Below, piece after piece: positions 1 through 8,378 of a DNA stretch of 64,000 nucleotides. Positions within the stretch are counted from its first letter, which is position 1; the number at the start of each line of letters is the position of its first letter. The position numbers and the translations under genes were made by a program. The notes beneath the pieces were generated by a model that made no database searches, was not told the origin of the DNA, and was given only the letters and a program-made list of their open reading frames with translations. The DNA lies in contig NZ_NOYI01000023.1 in the NCBI RefSeq assembly GCF_002258785.1, forward strand, positions 1 to 64,000, read 5' to 3'. The DNA is from Rhodococcus sp. 06-235-1A. Lineage in GTDB: Bacteria > Actinomycetota > Actinomycetes > Mycobacteriales > Mycobacteriaceae.

Positions 1-951
1 CCCGGCGGAGCTCCCGGCGGCTTCCCTCCACCGGGCAACTACCCACCCCAGGGCAACTACCCGCCCCAGGGCAACTACCCACCGCAGGGCCCACAGGGCG
101 GCTACCCGCCTCCCGGTGGCTACCCACCGCCGCCCGGGAACTACCCACCGCAGGGTGGCGCACCCGGCGGCTATCCACCGCCGCCCGGTGCCTACCCACC
201 ACCGCCCGGAAACTACGGGAACTACGGAAACCAGGGCTACGGGCAGGCACCGACGGCCCCCAATCCCGGACGCCTCGATGTCGGTGCGGCGCTGAGCTAC
301 GGCTTCGACAAGTTCAAGGCCAATGTGGGTCCGTGGCTCGGACTGACCGCCATCGTGCTGGCGGTGGGCGTGGTCGCCTTCGTGATTACGTTCGCGTCGA
401 CCTTCGCTGCTGCAATGGACGCCGGCAATCGAGGTGAGACCCTGGACGTCGGTACGTTCTCCGTACTGTCGATACTCCTGACCGCCGTCGCTACCTTCGT
501 GGGGTACTTCGTCAACGCGGCTTTCGTACGCGGAGCGTTGGACGAGACCGTCGGCCCGCAGAAGCCGACGTTCGGCCGGTTCTTCCAACTGACCAATGTG
601 CCTCAGCTCGCCGTCCTGGCCGTGATCTGGACCGTGGTCACCGTGGTGCTCGGATTCATCCCCTTCCTGGGAACGCTTCTGCAGATCGTGCTCGGCGTGC
701 TGACAGCCTTCACTCTGACGTTCGCGCTGGACCGGAACCTGGCCGCGTTCGACGCCATCAAGTCGAGCGTCGATCTGGTGGTCAAGAACTTCGGCCCCGT
801 GATCCTGCTGATCCTCGCTCTGGCTGCGATCAATATCGTCGGGGCCATACCGTGCGGGCTAGGGCTGCTGGTGACCGTCCCCGTTTCGGTGATTGCGCTG
901 AACTACGCCTACCGTGTGCTCACCGGTGGGCCATTGTCCCCCGCACGCTGA
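1..951 (+). CDS. Pro/Gly-rich multi-pass membrane protein, 5' truncated
   Basis: The reading frame is open from the first base of the window, so the true start lies upstream; 316 residues are visible. The first 75 or so residues are a low-complexity repeat of GNYPPQ and GGYPPP units, with matching tandem DNA repeats. The rest (from about residue 90) holds five or six hydrophobic segments, typical of a DUF975-like integral membrane domain. The arrangement matches the mycobacterial proline- and glycine-rich transmembrane protein Rv2560, whose gene lies in the same neighbourhood. The cytoplasmic Pro-rich tail may be a protein-interaction region. Function is unknown. It converges on aspS across a strong hairpin. 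Confidence 0.8.
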   Translation, partial: PGGAPGGFPPPGNYPPQGNYPPQGNYPPQGPQGGYPPPGGYPPPPGNYPPQGGAPGGYPPPPGAYPPPPGNYGNYGNQGYGQAPTAPNPGRLDVGAALSYGFDKFKANVGPWLGLTAIVLAVGVVAFVITFASTFAAAMDAGNRGETLDVGTFSVLSILLTAVATFVGYFVNAAFVRGALDETVGPQKPTFGRFFQLTNVPQLAVLAVIWTVVTVVLGFIPFLGTLLQIVLGVLTAFTLTFALDRNLAAFDAIKSSVDLVVKNFGPVILLILALAAINIVGAIPCGLGLLVTVPVSVIALNYAYRVLTGGPLSPAR

Positions 952-967
952 CGTCATAGCTCGACAT

Positions 968-1012
968 ACACGAATGTCCCCGTAACGCTCGGCGTTACGG
1001 GGACATTCGTGT
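968..1012. terminator. Bidirectional terminator hairpin
   Basis: A perfect 21-bp inverted repeat with a 3-nt loop sits between the convergent ends of the Pro/Gly-rich protein gene and aspS. There is no long T-run. Its perfect symmetry and position suggest it ends transcripts from both sides. Confidence 0.85.
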
Positions 1013-1026
1013 TCGGAGGTCGACTG

Positions 1027-2832
1027 TTACGCGTCGACCACGGGCTCGGCCGAAGCTGCAGACGCGTCCTTCTTCTCCGGTTTGAAATCGACGCCCGATT
1101 CCTTGCGCTGCTGCGGAGTGATCGGCGCGGGCGCGTCGGTCAGCGGGTCGATGCCGCCACCGGACTTGGGGAATGCGATGACCTCACGGATCGAATCGAC
1201 ACCGGCGAGCAACGCGGTGATGCGATCCCAACCGAACGCGATTCCGCCGTGCGGCGGCGCGCCGTAACTGAACGCATCGAGAAGGAAGCCGAACTTCTCC
1301 TGGGCTTCTTCTTTGCCGATACCCATGATCGCGAACACACGTTCCTGAATGTCCTTGCGGTGGATACGAATACTTCCGCCGCCGATCTCGTTGCCGTTGC
1401 AGACGATGTCGTAGGCGTAGGCAAGAGCAGATCCGGGATCGGTGTCGAACGTGTCCATCGACTCCGGCTTCGGCGAGGTGAACGCGTGGTGCACTGCCGT
1501 CCATGCACCGGACCCGACGGCAACGTCGCCGCTGGCGGTGGCGTCGGACGTTGGCTCGAACAGCGGTGCGTCGACGACCCATACGAAGGCCCAGGCCTTG
1601 GGGTCGATCAGGTCGAGCTTGCGGGCGATCTCGCCGCGCACGGCTCCGAGCAGTCCGCGCGATGCCTTGATCGGGCCTGCGGAGAAGAAGATCGCGTCGC
1701 CGTTGTTCGCACCGACGTGCGCGGCGAGGCCGTCGCGCTCGGCATCGGTCAGGTTCTTGGCAACCGGGCCACCCAACGTGCCGTCCTCGCCGACGAGAAC
1801 GTAGGCGAGGCCCTTGTGTCCTCGCTGCTTGGCGAATTCCTGCCACCGATCGAGCTGCTTACGCGGCTGCGTTGCCCCACCGGGCATGACGACCGCACCG
1901 ACGTACGGGGCTTGGAACACACGGAACGTGGTGTCGGAGAAGAAGTCCGTGCATTCGACGAGTTCGATGTCGAAGCGGAGATCGGGCTTGTCCGAACCGT
2001 AGCGACGCATTGCCTCGGCGTACGTGATGCGGGGAATCGGCTCCGTGAAGTAGTGACCGACGAGCTTCCACAGCGACGCCAGAATCTCCTCGGCCAGCAG
2101 GATGACGTCGTCCTGCGTGACGAAGCTCATCTCGACGTCGAGCTGGGTGAACTCCGGCTGACGGTCGGCGCGGAAATCCTCGTCTCGGTAGCACCGGGCA
2201 ATCTGGTAGTACCGCTCGATGCCGCCGACCATCAGCAACTGCTTGAACAGCTGCGGGCTCTGCGGCAGAGCGTAGAAGCTGCCCGGCTGCAGACGTGCGG
2301 GAACGAGGAAGTCGCGGGCTCCCTCGGGGGTGGAACGCGTCAATGTCGGGGTCTCGACCTCGACGAACTCATGGTGTGCGAGCACCGAGCGGGCGGCAGC
2401 GTTGACGTGCGAACGCAGCCGAATGGCGTGGCCGGGGCCCTCGCGACGCAGATCGAGGTAGCGGTACTTGAGCCGCGCTTCCTCGCCCGGCTGATCGTCG
2501 AGCTGGAACGGCAGCGGCGCAGCCTCGGACAAGACCTCGATCTCCGAGGCCTCGACCTCGATCGCGCCCGTCGGGATCTCGTAGTTCGCGTTGCCCTCGG
2601 GACGACCTTCGACTTTGCCGGTCACCTTCACGACGTACTCGGCGCGCAAGCGATGCGCCTGCTCGAGTGCTGCTCCCTCGCGGAAGACGACCTGGGACAC
2701 GCCGGACGCGTCGCGCAGATCGATGAAGATGACGCCGCCGTGATCGCGTCGACGGGCCACCCATCCCGTCAGCGTCACGGTTCGGTCGACGTGCTCGGGG
2801 CGTAATGAGCCGGCGAGGTGGGTGCGCAGCAC
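1027..2832 (-). CDS. aspS: Aspartyl-tRNA synthetase (likely non-discriminating Asp/Asn)
   Basis: Charges tRNA-Asp, and in many actinobacteria also tRNA-Asn, with aspartate. The 601-residue protein starts at a GTG (VLRTHLAG) preceded by AAAGGA, and matches the mycobacterial enzyme end to end; upstream in-frame codons are not part of the family. An N-terminal OB fold (GWVARRRDHGG) is followed by the class II catalytic core with motif 2 (FRADRQPEFTQLD) and motif 3 (GGIAFGWDR), with the bacterial GAD insertion between them. The C-terminus is Lys/Ala-rich. The gene is single and converges on the upstream membrane protein gene. Confidence 0.97.
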   Translation of the reverse strand: MLRTHLAGSLRPEHVDRTVTLTGWVARRRDHGGVIFIDLRDASGVSQVVFREGAALEQAHRLRAEYVVKVTGKVEGRPEGNANYEIPTGAIEVEASEIEVLSEAAPLPFQLDDQPGEEARLKYRYLDLRREGPGHAIRLRSHVNAAARSVLAHHEFVEVETPTLTRSTPEGARDFLVPARLQPGSFYALPQSPQLFKQLLMVGGIERYYQIARCYRDEDFRADRQPEFTQLDVEMSFVTQDDVILLAEEILASLWKLVGHYFTEPIPRITYAEAMRRYGSDKPDLRFDIELVECTDFFSDTTFRVFQAPYVGAVVMPGGATQPRKQLDRWQEFAKQRGHKGLAYVLVGEDGTLGGPVAKNLTDAERDGLAAHVGANNGDAIFFSAGPIKASRGLLGAVRGEIARKLDLIDPKAWAFVWVVDAPLFEPTSDATASGDVAVGSGAWTAVHHAFTSPKPESMDTFDTDPGSALAYAYDIVCNGNEIGGGSIRIHRKDIQERVFAIMGIGKEEAQEKFGFLLDAFSYGAPPHGGIAFGWDRITALLAGVDSIREVIAFPKSGGGIDPLTDAPAPITPQQRKESGVDFKPEKKDASAASAEPVVDA

Positions 2833-3001
2833 GGGTGTCCTTTCGAGAAAAATCCGCTGATCGTGTTCTTCGCTCACCGATCCTACGGAGCACATGACCC
2901 TAGAAGGAAACGAGATCGCACCGCAGCATGCGAAGCTATGGCCGACAGCAGCGATGTGTGTTCCCGCCACAGGCGGGAGCTCGGCGGAGAGGAATTCGGG
3001 C

Positions 3002-3919
3002 ATGACCTTCAGAGAAGGCTCGCAAACGACACCAGGCCGAGTCTCCGTCGGTGGCAGCGGAGGGGGCGGCGGACGCGGCAAGTTGGCCATCGGCGGCGGC
3101 GCGGGTGGCCTGGTCATCATCGTCCTTGCTCTGCTGTTCGGCGGCGACCCGGGAGCCATCCTGAACCAGATCAGCGGTGGCGACAGCTCTGCGGGGCAGA
3201 ACGACTCCGGAACGTCGGGAACGCTCGACTGTGACGTGGCAGAGGCGAACAGTAACGTCGACTGCCGAGTCGACTTCACGGTAGGAAGTCTGGACACCGT
3301 CTGGGAGTCCCAATTGCAGTCGCAGACCGGTGTCGCATACGTCCAGCCCGAAGTCCGGTTGTTCTCCGGCGCAACGAATACCGGCTGCGGCAACGCCACC
3401 AGCGCCGTCGGACCGTTCTACTGCCCGGCCGATTCGACGGCCTATTTCGACACGAGCTTCTTTCAGGTCCTCGTGGACCAATTCGGCTCCAGCGGCGGCC
3501 CACTCGCGCAGGAGTACGTGGTAGCGCACGAATTCGGCCACCACCTGCAGAACCAGCTGGGCGACATCGGCCGCGCGCAGGCCGATCCGCAGGGACCCGA
3601 GTCCGGCGGCGTCAAAGTGGAGTTGCAAGCCGACTGCTACGCGGGAATCTGGGCGCACTACGCAGCCGAGACTGTCGACCCGAAAACTGGGGTGCCGTTT
3701 CTCGAACCGTTGACGAGCACCGACATCGACGATGCCCTGTCGGCAGCGTCGTCGGTGGGCGACGACCGGATTCAGCAGGCGTCGACCGGTCGCGTCAACC
3801 CCGAGGGCTGGACGCATGGCTCGTCCGCGCAGCGGCAGGCCTGGTTCTCCGCGGGCTACGAGACCGGACAGGTGGCGGCCTGCGACACTTTCTCGGCTCG
3901 CGACCTCGACAATCCCTGA
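3002..3919 (+). CDS. Membrane-anchored neutral zinc metallopeptidase (YpfJ/KPN_02809 family)
   Basis: Predicted zinc peptidase, 305 residues, homologous to Rv2575, which also lies close to aspS in mycobacteria. A Gly-rich N-terminus precedes one membrane segment (about residues 27-48). The extracytoplasmic domain carries HEFGH (VVAHEFGHH), the HExxH-like zinc site of this family, and a downstream Glu in VELQADCYAGIW. Four or more Cys residues suggest disulfides outside the membrane. I chose the ATG at MTFREG, preceded by GGAGAGG about 8 nt upstream; an in-frame start 36 codons earlier would add a non-conserved tail. The substrate is unknown. Confidence 0.88.
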   Translation: MTFREGSQTTPGRVSVGGSGGGGGRGKLAIGGGAGGLVIIVLALLFGGDPGAILNQISGGDSSAGQNDSGTSGTLDCDVAEANSNVDCRVDFTVGSLDTVWESQLQSQTGVAYVQPEVRLFSGATNTGCGNATSAVGPFYCPADSTAYFDTSFFQVLVDQFGSSGGPLAQEYVVAHEFGHHLQNQLGDIGRAQADPQGPESGGVKVELQADCYAGIWAHYAAETVDPKTGVPFLEPLTSTDIDDALSAASSVGDDRIQQASTGRVNPEGWTHGSSAQRQAWFSAGYETGQVAACDTFSARDLDNP

Positions 3920-3929
3920 ACCGGCACGA

Positions 3930-4958
3930 TCAGAACAACGTGAGTGCCGGCCCCGAGGCCACCAACCCTCGGGAGTCGGCAGGCTCGTTCGCGGGCAACG
4001 CGCGAGTCTGCTCGGCGGCGAATCCGTAGGTGTCGAGCAGCGGATCGATTCTCGCTTTCAACCAGTGCTTGTATTCCGGAGTCACGTACGCACCGTGCCC
4101 GTAGAGCTGACGGTATCTGCGTACCAACGCAGGGTGTTCTCTCACCAGCCAGCTCATGTACCAGTCCTTGGTGCTCGACCGTAGGTGCATCGGCAGCGCC
4201 GTCACAGTCGTGGCTCCCGCGTCGGCCAGTGCGCCGATCAGACCGTCGAGTTGCTTGGCACCGTCGGTCAGGAAGGGGATCACCGGTGCCACCAGAACTC
4301 CGCAGTCGAGTCCGGCGTCGCGGACCGCACGAATGAGGTCCAATCGCGCTCGCGGACTTGGGGTTCCGGGCTCGAGCTGCTTCTGCAGGTCGGCGTCGTG
4401 AATGGCGAGGCTGATGCTCACATGCACGTCGACCTGCTGCGCGGCAAGCGTCAACAGGGGTAGATCGCGCCGCAGCAGTGAGCCCTTGGTCAGAATCGAG
4501 AACGAAGTGCCCGATTCGGTCAGTGCCCGAATGATGCCGGGCATCAATCGGTACCGACCCTCCGCACGTTGATAGGGGTCGGTGTTCGTGCCGAGTGCCA
4601 CCGGCTCGCGCTTCCACGATCGGCGAGACAGTTCCTTGCGGAGAACGGCGGCCACGTTGGTCTTGACGACGATCTGCGAGTCGAAGTCGTTGCCGGAGTC
4701 CAGGTCCAGATATTCGTGCGTCGGCCTGGCAAAGCAGTATCTGCATGCGTGTGAGCACCCACGCATCGGATTGACGGTCCACGAGAACGGCACCTGCGAT
4801 TCGCTCGGCACTTCGTTCAAGGCGCTCTTGCACAGCACCTCGTGAAAGGTGATGCCCTCGAACTCGGGCGTCTGCACGCTGCGGACCAAACCCGATCGCT
4901 CCAGCCCCGGCAGCGCCCCGTCGTCCGCGGCGTCGAGAGTCTGACCCGCCCATCGCAT
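3930..4958 (-). CDS. Radical SAM protein, Rv2578c/SplB-like
   Basis: A 342-residue protein very similar to Rv2578c, of the Rv2578c-type radical SAM family often named after spore photoproduct lyase. Residues 68-75 hold C-x3-C-x2-C (CSHACRYC), which binds the 4Fe-4S cluster that cleaves S-adenosylmethionine. The following PTHEYLDL and LGTNTDPYQRAEGRY segments are diagnostic of the family. The substrate is not established, although the SOS box directly upstream suggests a role in DNA damage. I took the ATG at MRWAGQ: it fits the family N-terminus, lacks a Shine-Dalgarno, and follows a TTGACA-17-TCGACT promoter whose predicted transcript would begin at the ATG. Confidence 0.88.
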   Translation of the reverse strand: MRWAGQTLDAADDGALPGLERSGLVRSVQTPEFEGITFHEVLCKSALNEVPSESQVPFSWTVNPMRGCSHACRYCFARPTHEYLDLDSGNDFDSQIVVKTNVAAVLRKELSRRSWKREPVALGTNTDPYQRAEGRYRLMPGIIRALTESGTSFSILTKGSLLRRDLPLLTLAAQQVDVHVSISLAIHDADLQKQLEPGTPSPRARLDLIRAVRDAGLDCGVLVAPVIPFLTDGAKQLDGLIGALADAGATTVTALPMHLRSSTKDWYMSWLVREHPALVRRYRQLYGHGAYVTPEYKHWLKARIDPLLDTYGFAAEQTRALPANEPADSRGLVASGPALTLF

Positions 4959-4966
4959 GCACACAG

Positions 4967-4982
4967 TCGAACATTTGTTCTA
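4967..4982 (-). promoter_or_regulatory. LexA/SOS box of the radical SAM gene
   Basis: TCGAACATTTGTTCTA matches the mycobacterial/rhodococcal SOS consensus TCGAAC-N4-GTTCGA at 11 of 12 defined positions. It lies 8 nt upstream of the radical SAM start codon and overlaps the spacer of the predicted promoter (TTGACA at 4988-4993 on the minus strand), an ideal place for LexA to block RNA polymerase. Confidence 0.82.
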
Positions 4983-5083
4983 TGCCGTGTCAAGGCCGGC
5001 CCGCGCTCCGACGATCCCCGCTCGGGAGCGGGTGCCTGGAGGCGATAGCGTAGGCCCCCAGTCGATCCTAGGAGTGCACCGAC

Positions 5084-5554
5084 GTGACCGCCCCGAACAC
5101 ACCGACCCTCGAACCCATCCTGCGTCTCGGAATCACCCTGGGACCGGCAATCGACATCGGCTCGGTGCCCCAGGGCGAACGGGTCGTCACCACCGTGCTC
5201 GGCGGCGCAGCACCAGGCCCCGACATCGAGGGGACCCTCGCGGCAGGGTCGACCGTCGTCAGCGTGACGCGGCCCGACGGATGCACCGAGTTCAGCAGCG
5301 ACCTCGTCCTCGAATTGGCAACGGGCGGTTACCTTTCGCTCGGCTACCGCGGAGTTCAGTTCGGTCCGGCCGAGGTCATCGACGCTCTGAACGATCCCGA
5401 GCGCGAGGTCGACCCCGCGACGTACTACTTCCGCGGCACTCTTCGGGTGTCGACGGCGGTCCCGAAGTTCACCTATCTCAACCGCGCACTCGTCGTCACG
5501 TCCGGATCCAGGTCGGCCGAGGCCGTCGTGCTCGACGCCTTCCTGGTGACCTGA
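5084..5554 (+). CDS. DUF3237 family protein
   Basis: A 156-residue cytoplasmic protein starting at a GTG with AGGAG 9 nt upstream. The pattern of LRLGITLGPAIDIGSVPQGE, a Gly-rich strand, TYYFRGTLRVSTA and a terminal LNRALVV segment fits the DUF3237 beta-barrel family, whose members are mostly uncharacterised. It has no catalytic motif I can name. It is flanked by a divergent radical SAM gene and a convergent membrane protein gene, so it is probably monocistronic. Confidence 0.72.
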   Translation: MTAPNTPTLEPILRLGITLGPAIDIGSVPQGERVVTTVLGGAAPGPDIEGTLAAGSTVVSVTRPDGCTEFSSDLVLELATGGYLSLGYRGVQFGPAEVIDALNDPEREVDPATYYFRGTLRVSTAVPKFTYLNRALVVTSGSRSAEAVVLDAFLVT

Positions 5555-5561
5555 TTCCGGC

Positions 5562-6248
5562 TCAATCGAGCAACTGCGCGACCTCACGGTCGGTCAGAGT
5601 GGCCTGGGGAGTTCGCCCCTTGCTGCGGACGAGGTCGACAGCGCGATAGAGCGGCCGCTCGTCCAGTCCGGCGTCGCGGGCCTCGGCGCGCAGCTGATCC
5701 ACCAACACCGACGCGATCGCCGCGGCAGGAACCAGCTCGGTGGTCCACAGCGAATCGGCGAGGGTTCGCAACGCGAGAATCGGTAGTTCGCGGCCGCCAC
5801 CCTTCGTGTAGAGCGCCAGCGGAACCACGACGGGCGTACGCCCGTCGTAGAGCCGCAACGAGATCTGGTCGATTCCGGCCGTCCGAATCGTCAGCTCGGC
5901 CGTCACCACCTCCGGCATCCTCAGTCGGCGTGTGCGCAACCCTCGTGAGCACAACAGCGGCCCGTCGAGCCACACCCGTCGGCGCAAACCCAGCCAGCCC
6001 GACACCGCTGCCGGACCACCGACCACCACCCCGATCAGGACTGCCAACCACACCGGCGCAACGAAAGCCAGCGCGGCGGCCACCGCGATTCCGATCACCA
6101 CCGAACCGAACGCGATCTTGCGCAAGCGCGGGGCAAGGAACTCTGCAGAAACCAGATCGAGGGCTACCGGGCCGGTACCGGGTCGAGAGTCACCGGGTCG
6201 AGAGTCACCGGGTCGAGAATCACCCGGCAAGGCGCGACCCGAGGGCAT
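5562..6248 (-). CDS. Hypothetical two-helix membrane protein
   Basis: A 228-residue protein of unknown function. The N-terminus contains three copies of PGDSR encoded by a perfect tandem DNA repeat (about 6178-6222). Two hydrophobic segments follow (about residues 45-82), then a soluble C-terminal domain. The chosen ATG overlaps the 3' end of hisS by 29 nt; there is no clear later start, although the PGDSR repeat may be poorly conserved. It appears to be the last gene of the gloB-like/hisS transcript. I recognise no domain. Confidence 0.6.
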   Translation of the reverse strand: MPSGRALPGDSRPGDSRPGDSRPGTGPVALDLVSAEFLAPRLRKIAFGSVVIGIAVAAALAFVAPVWLAVLIGVVVGGPAAVSGWLGLRRRVWLDGPLLCSRGLRTRRLRMPEVVTAELTIRTAGIDQISLRLYDGRTPVVVPLALYTKGGGRELPILALRTLADSLWTTELVPAAAIASVLVDQLRAEARDAGLDERPLYRAVDLVRSKGRTPQATLTDREVAQLLD

Positions 6249-7497
6249 CGACCACGTCGGCCAGGGCGACGGTGTCCTGCTCGCCGTTCGAAAGGTCCTT
6301 CACCAGAACCGTTTCCGCCGCCAATTCCTGATCCCCGAGTACCAACGCGTACCGGGCACCGGATCGGTCGGCAGCCTTCATCGCACCCTTGATGCCGCGA
6401 TTTCCGTAGGCCATGTCGACGGCAATACCTCGTTCACGCAACTGGGCCGCGATGTCGACGATCGCCAGTTTGGCACCGGCACCCATCGGAACACCGAACA
6501 CCTGGCACCGAGATGTCGCGCCCGCGGTCTTGCCCTCGGCGGCGAGTGCCAGCACCGTGCGGTCGACGCCGAGACCGAAGCCGATACCCGACAGCGCCTG
6601 TCCGCCGAGCTGTTCCATCAGCCCGTCGTAACGGCCGCCGCCGCCGATACCGGACTGCGCCCCGAGACCGTCGTGAACGAATTCGAACGTCGTCTTGGTG
6701 TAGTAGTCCAGGCCGCGCACCATCCGCGGGTTCACCAGGTACGGAACGTTCATCACGTCCAGGTACGAAAGCACCTCGTCGAAGTGTTCCTTGGCGGAAT
6801 CGGAGAGGTGATCGAGCATCAACGGTGCGTCCGCGGTCATCTCGCGCACCTCCGGCCGCTTGTCGTCGAGCACGCGCAACGGGTTGATCTCGGCGCGTCG
6901 ACGGGTTTCCTCGTCCAGTGGAAGCGCAAAGAGGAACTGCTGCAACAGCTCTCGGTATTGCGGGCGGCACGTGTCGTCGCCGAGCGAGGTGATCTCGAGC
7001 CGGAATCCGGTGAGCCCCAAGGCCCGGAACCCGGCGTCGGCCACGGCGATGACCTCGGCGTCCAGGGCCGGATCATCGATGCCGATCGCTTCGACTCCGA
7101 CCTGTTGCAGCTGCCGGTACCGTCCGGCCTGCGGGCGCTCGTACCGGAAGAACGGCCCGGCATAGGCCAACTTGACCGGCAGGGCACCGCGATCCAAACC
7201 GTGCTCGATCACCGCGCGCATGACGCCGGCGGTGCCCTCGGGACGCAGCGTCACCGACCGATCTCCGCGGTCGGCGAAGGTGTACATCTCCTTGCTCACC
7301 ACATCGGTCGACTCCCCGACCCCGCGGGCGAACAGTCCGGTGTCCTCGAAGATCGGCAATTCGATGTGCCCGTAGCCGGCGTTGCGGGCAGCGTTCAGCA
7401 GCCCTTCCCGAACGGCGACGAACTCGGCCGAGTTCGGGGGGAAGTAATCGGGGACACCCTTGGGGGCAGAAAATGCGGTCGGCTTGCTCACGCTCAC
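6220..7497 (-). CDS. hisS: Histidyl-tRNA synthetase
   Basis: Class II synthetase charging tRNA-His, 425 residues, full length. Visible features are the N-terminal FSAPKGVPDYFPP, motif 2 (GPFFRYERPQAGRYRQLQQ), the histidine-specific motifs LDYYTKTTFEF and GGGGRYDGL, motif 3 (GIGFGLGVDR) and a C-terminal anticodon-binding domain. The GTG start overlaps the stop of the upstream hydrolase gene in a GTGA junction, so the two are translationally coupled. The same pair is adjacent in mycobacteria (Rv2580c/Rv2581c). Confidence 0.97.
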   Translation of the reverse strand: MSVSKPTAFSAPKGVPDYFPPNSAEFVAVREGLLNAARNAGYGHIELPIFEDTGLFARGVGESTDVVSKEMYTFADRGDRSVTLRPEGTAGVMRAVIEHGLDRGALPVKLAYAGPFFRYERPQAGRYRQLQQVGVEAIGIDDPALDAEVIAVADAGFRALGLTGFRLEITSLGDDTCRPQYRELLQQFLFALPLDEETRRRAEINPLRVLDDKRPEVREMTADAPLMLDHLSDSAKEHFDEVLSYLDVMNVPYLVNPRMVRGLDYYTKTTFEFVHDGLGAQSGIGGGGRYDGLMEQLGGQALSGIGFGLGVDRTVLALAAEGKTAGATSRCQVFGVPMGAGAKLAIVDIAAQLRERGIAVDMAYGNRGIKGAMKAADRSGARYALVLGDQELAAETVLVKDLSNGEQDTVALADVVDALGSRLAG

Positions 7498-8186
7498 AGC
7501 TTCCCTTGCTCGGGGTCTCCGAGTCCAACGAGGAACGGGTTGGACCCGCGTTCCTGGCCGATCGAACTCTGGCCGCCGTGTCCGGGCAGTACCACGGTGT
7601 CGTCACCGAGCGGCAGCAACCGGGACGCGATGGACCGCAGCAGTTGGTCGTGGTTGCCGCCCGGCAGATCCGTCCTGCCGATCGACCCCGCGAAGAGGGT
7701 GTCTCCGGTCAGGGCCAGCGGAACCGCACCGTCCGGCCCGTCGGCCCGAGCGAGAAACACCACCGAACCCTGGGTGTGCCCGGGCGTGTGCACCACCGTG
7801 AACTCGATCCCGGCGAGATCCAGTTGCTCGCCGTCGGCCAGTTCGATCACCTCGGCCGGTTCGCGGAACTCGATGTCCCCCAGCACGGCAGCCAACGCCG
7901 GACCCGTTCCCTTGATCGGATCCGACAGCATGTACCGATCCTCGGGTGCGATGTACGCCGCGATGCCGTACTTTGCGCAGATCGGCTCGACCGACCACGT
8001 GTGGTCGAGGTGGCCGTGCGTGAGCAGCACTGCGGTGGGAGTGAGCGAGGATCGCGTCAGAAAATCGATCAGCGGATCCGCGGCGTCCTGGCCGGGATCG
8101 ACGACGACGCACTCGGACGCGTCGTCCTGGGCCAGGATGTAACAATTCGTCTGAAACATGCCTGCGGGAAATCCGGTGACGAGCAA
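7494..8186 (-). CDS. Metallo-beta-lactamase-fold hydrolase, glyoxalase II-like
   Basis: A 230-residue zinc hydrolase, homologue of Rv2581c. The signature THGHLDH (residues 56-62) supplies metal ligands, followed by HTPGHTQGS and the second-metal LTGDTLFAGSIGR. It is shorter than classic glyoxalase II and lacks that enzyme's C-terminal helical domain, so S-lactoylglutathione is not a safe substrate assignment; a mycothiol-derived thioester is possible. The start is a TTG with AGGAG 8 nt upstream. It is co-transcribed with hisS and divergent from the cyclophilin genes. Confidence 0.85.
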   Translation of the reverse strand: MLVTGFPAGMFQTNCYILAQDDASECVVVDPGQDAADPLIDFLTRSSLTPTAVLLTHGHLDHTWSVEPICAKYGIAAYIAPEDRYMLSDPIKGTGPALAAVLGDIEFREPAEVIELADGEQLDLAGIEFTVVHTPGHTQGSVVFLARADGPDGAVPLALTGDTLFAGSIGRTDLPGGNHDQLLRSIASRLLPLGDDTVVLPGHGGQSSIGQERGSNPFLVGLGDPEQGKL

Positions 8187-8293
8187 ACCAATCGCTCCTA
8201 AAGGCTGAGGCCGAAGTACCGAACAAGCTTAGTGGGGCCGATCCCATCGGGTCCCCCCAGCATGCTCTCAGGCAGTGATGGCACACTCGCGTT

Positions 8294-8358
8294 GGTCGAT
8301 TTTCGGCCTGTTACCACACGATCGGTCCGTGTATCGAGCGGGCGAGGTCGATTTTCGG
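8294..8358. repeat. Two 13-bp direct repeats in the divergent ppiB promoter region
   Basis: GGTCGATTTTCGG occurs at 8294-8306 and again at 8346-8358, in the same orientation and 52 bp apart, just upstream of the ribosome binding site of the cyclophilin gene. Spacing near five helical turns could place two operator copies on one face of the DNA. No known regulator motif is recognised. Confidence 0.5.
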
Positions 8359-8378
8359 ACAAGCGGGAGGAACACGAA

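Noticed and set aside
1..230. Tandem repeats that might be a CRISPR array
   Set aside because: Units are short, multiples of three, in frame and encode GNYPPQ-type repeats; there are no spacers.
1009..2805. A 598-codon open frame on the plus strand opposite aspS
   Set aside because: It is the antisense shadow of aspS in high-GC DNA; its product is rich in Arg, Asp and Val with no domain, and it has no ribosome binding site.
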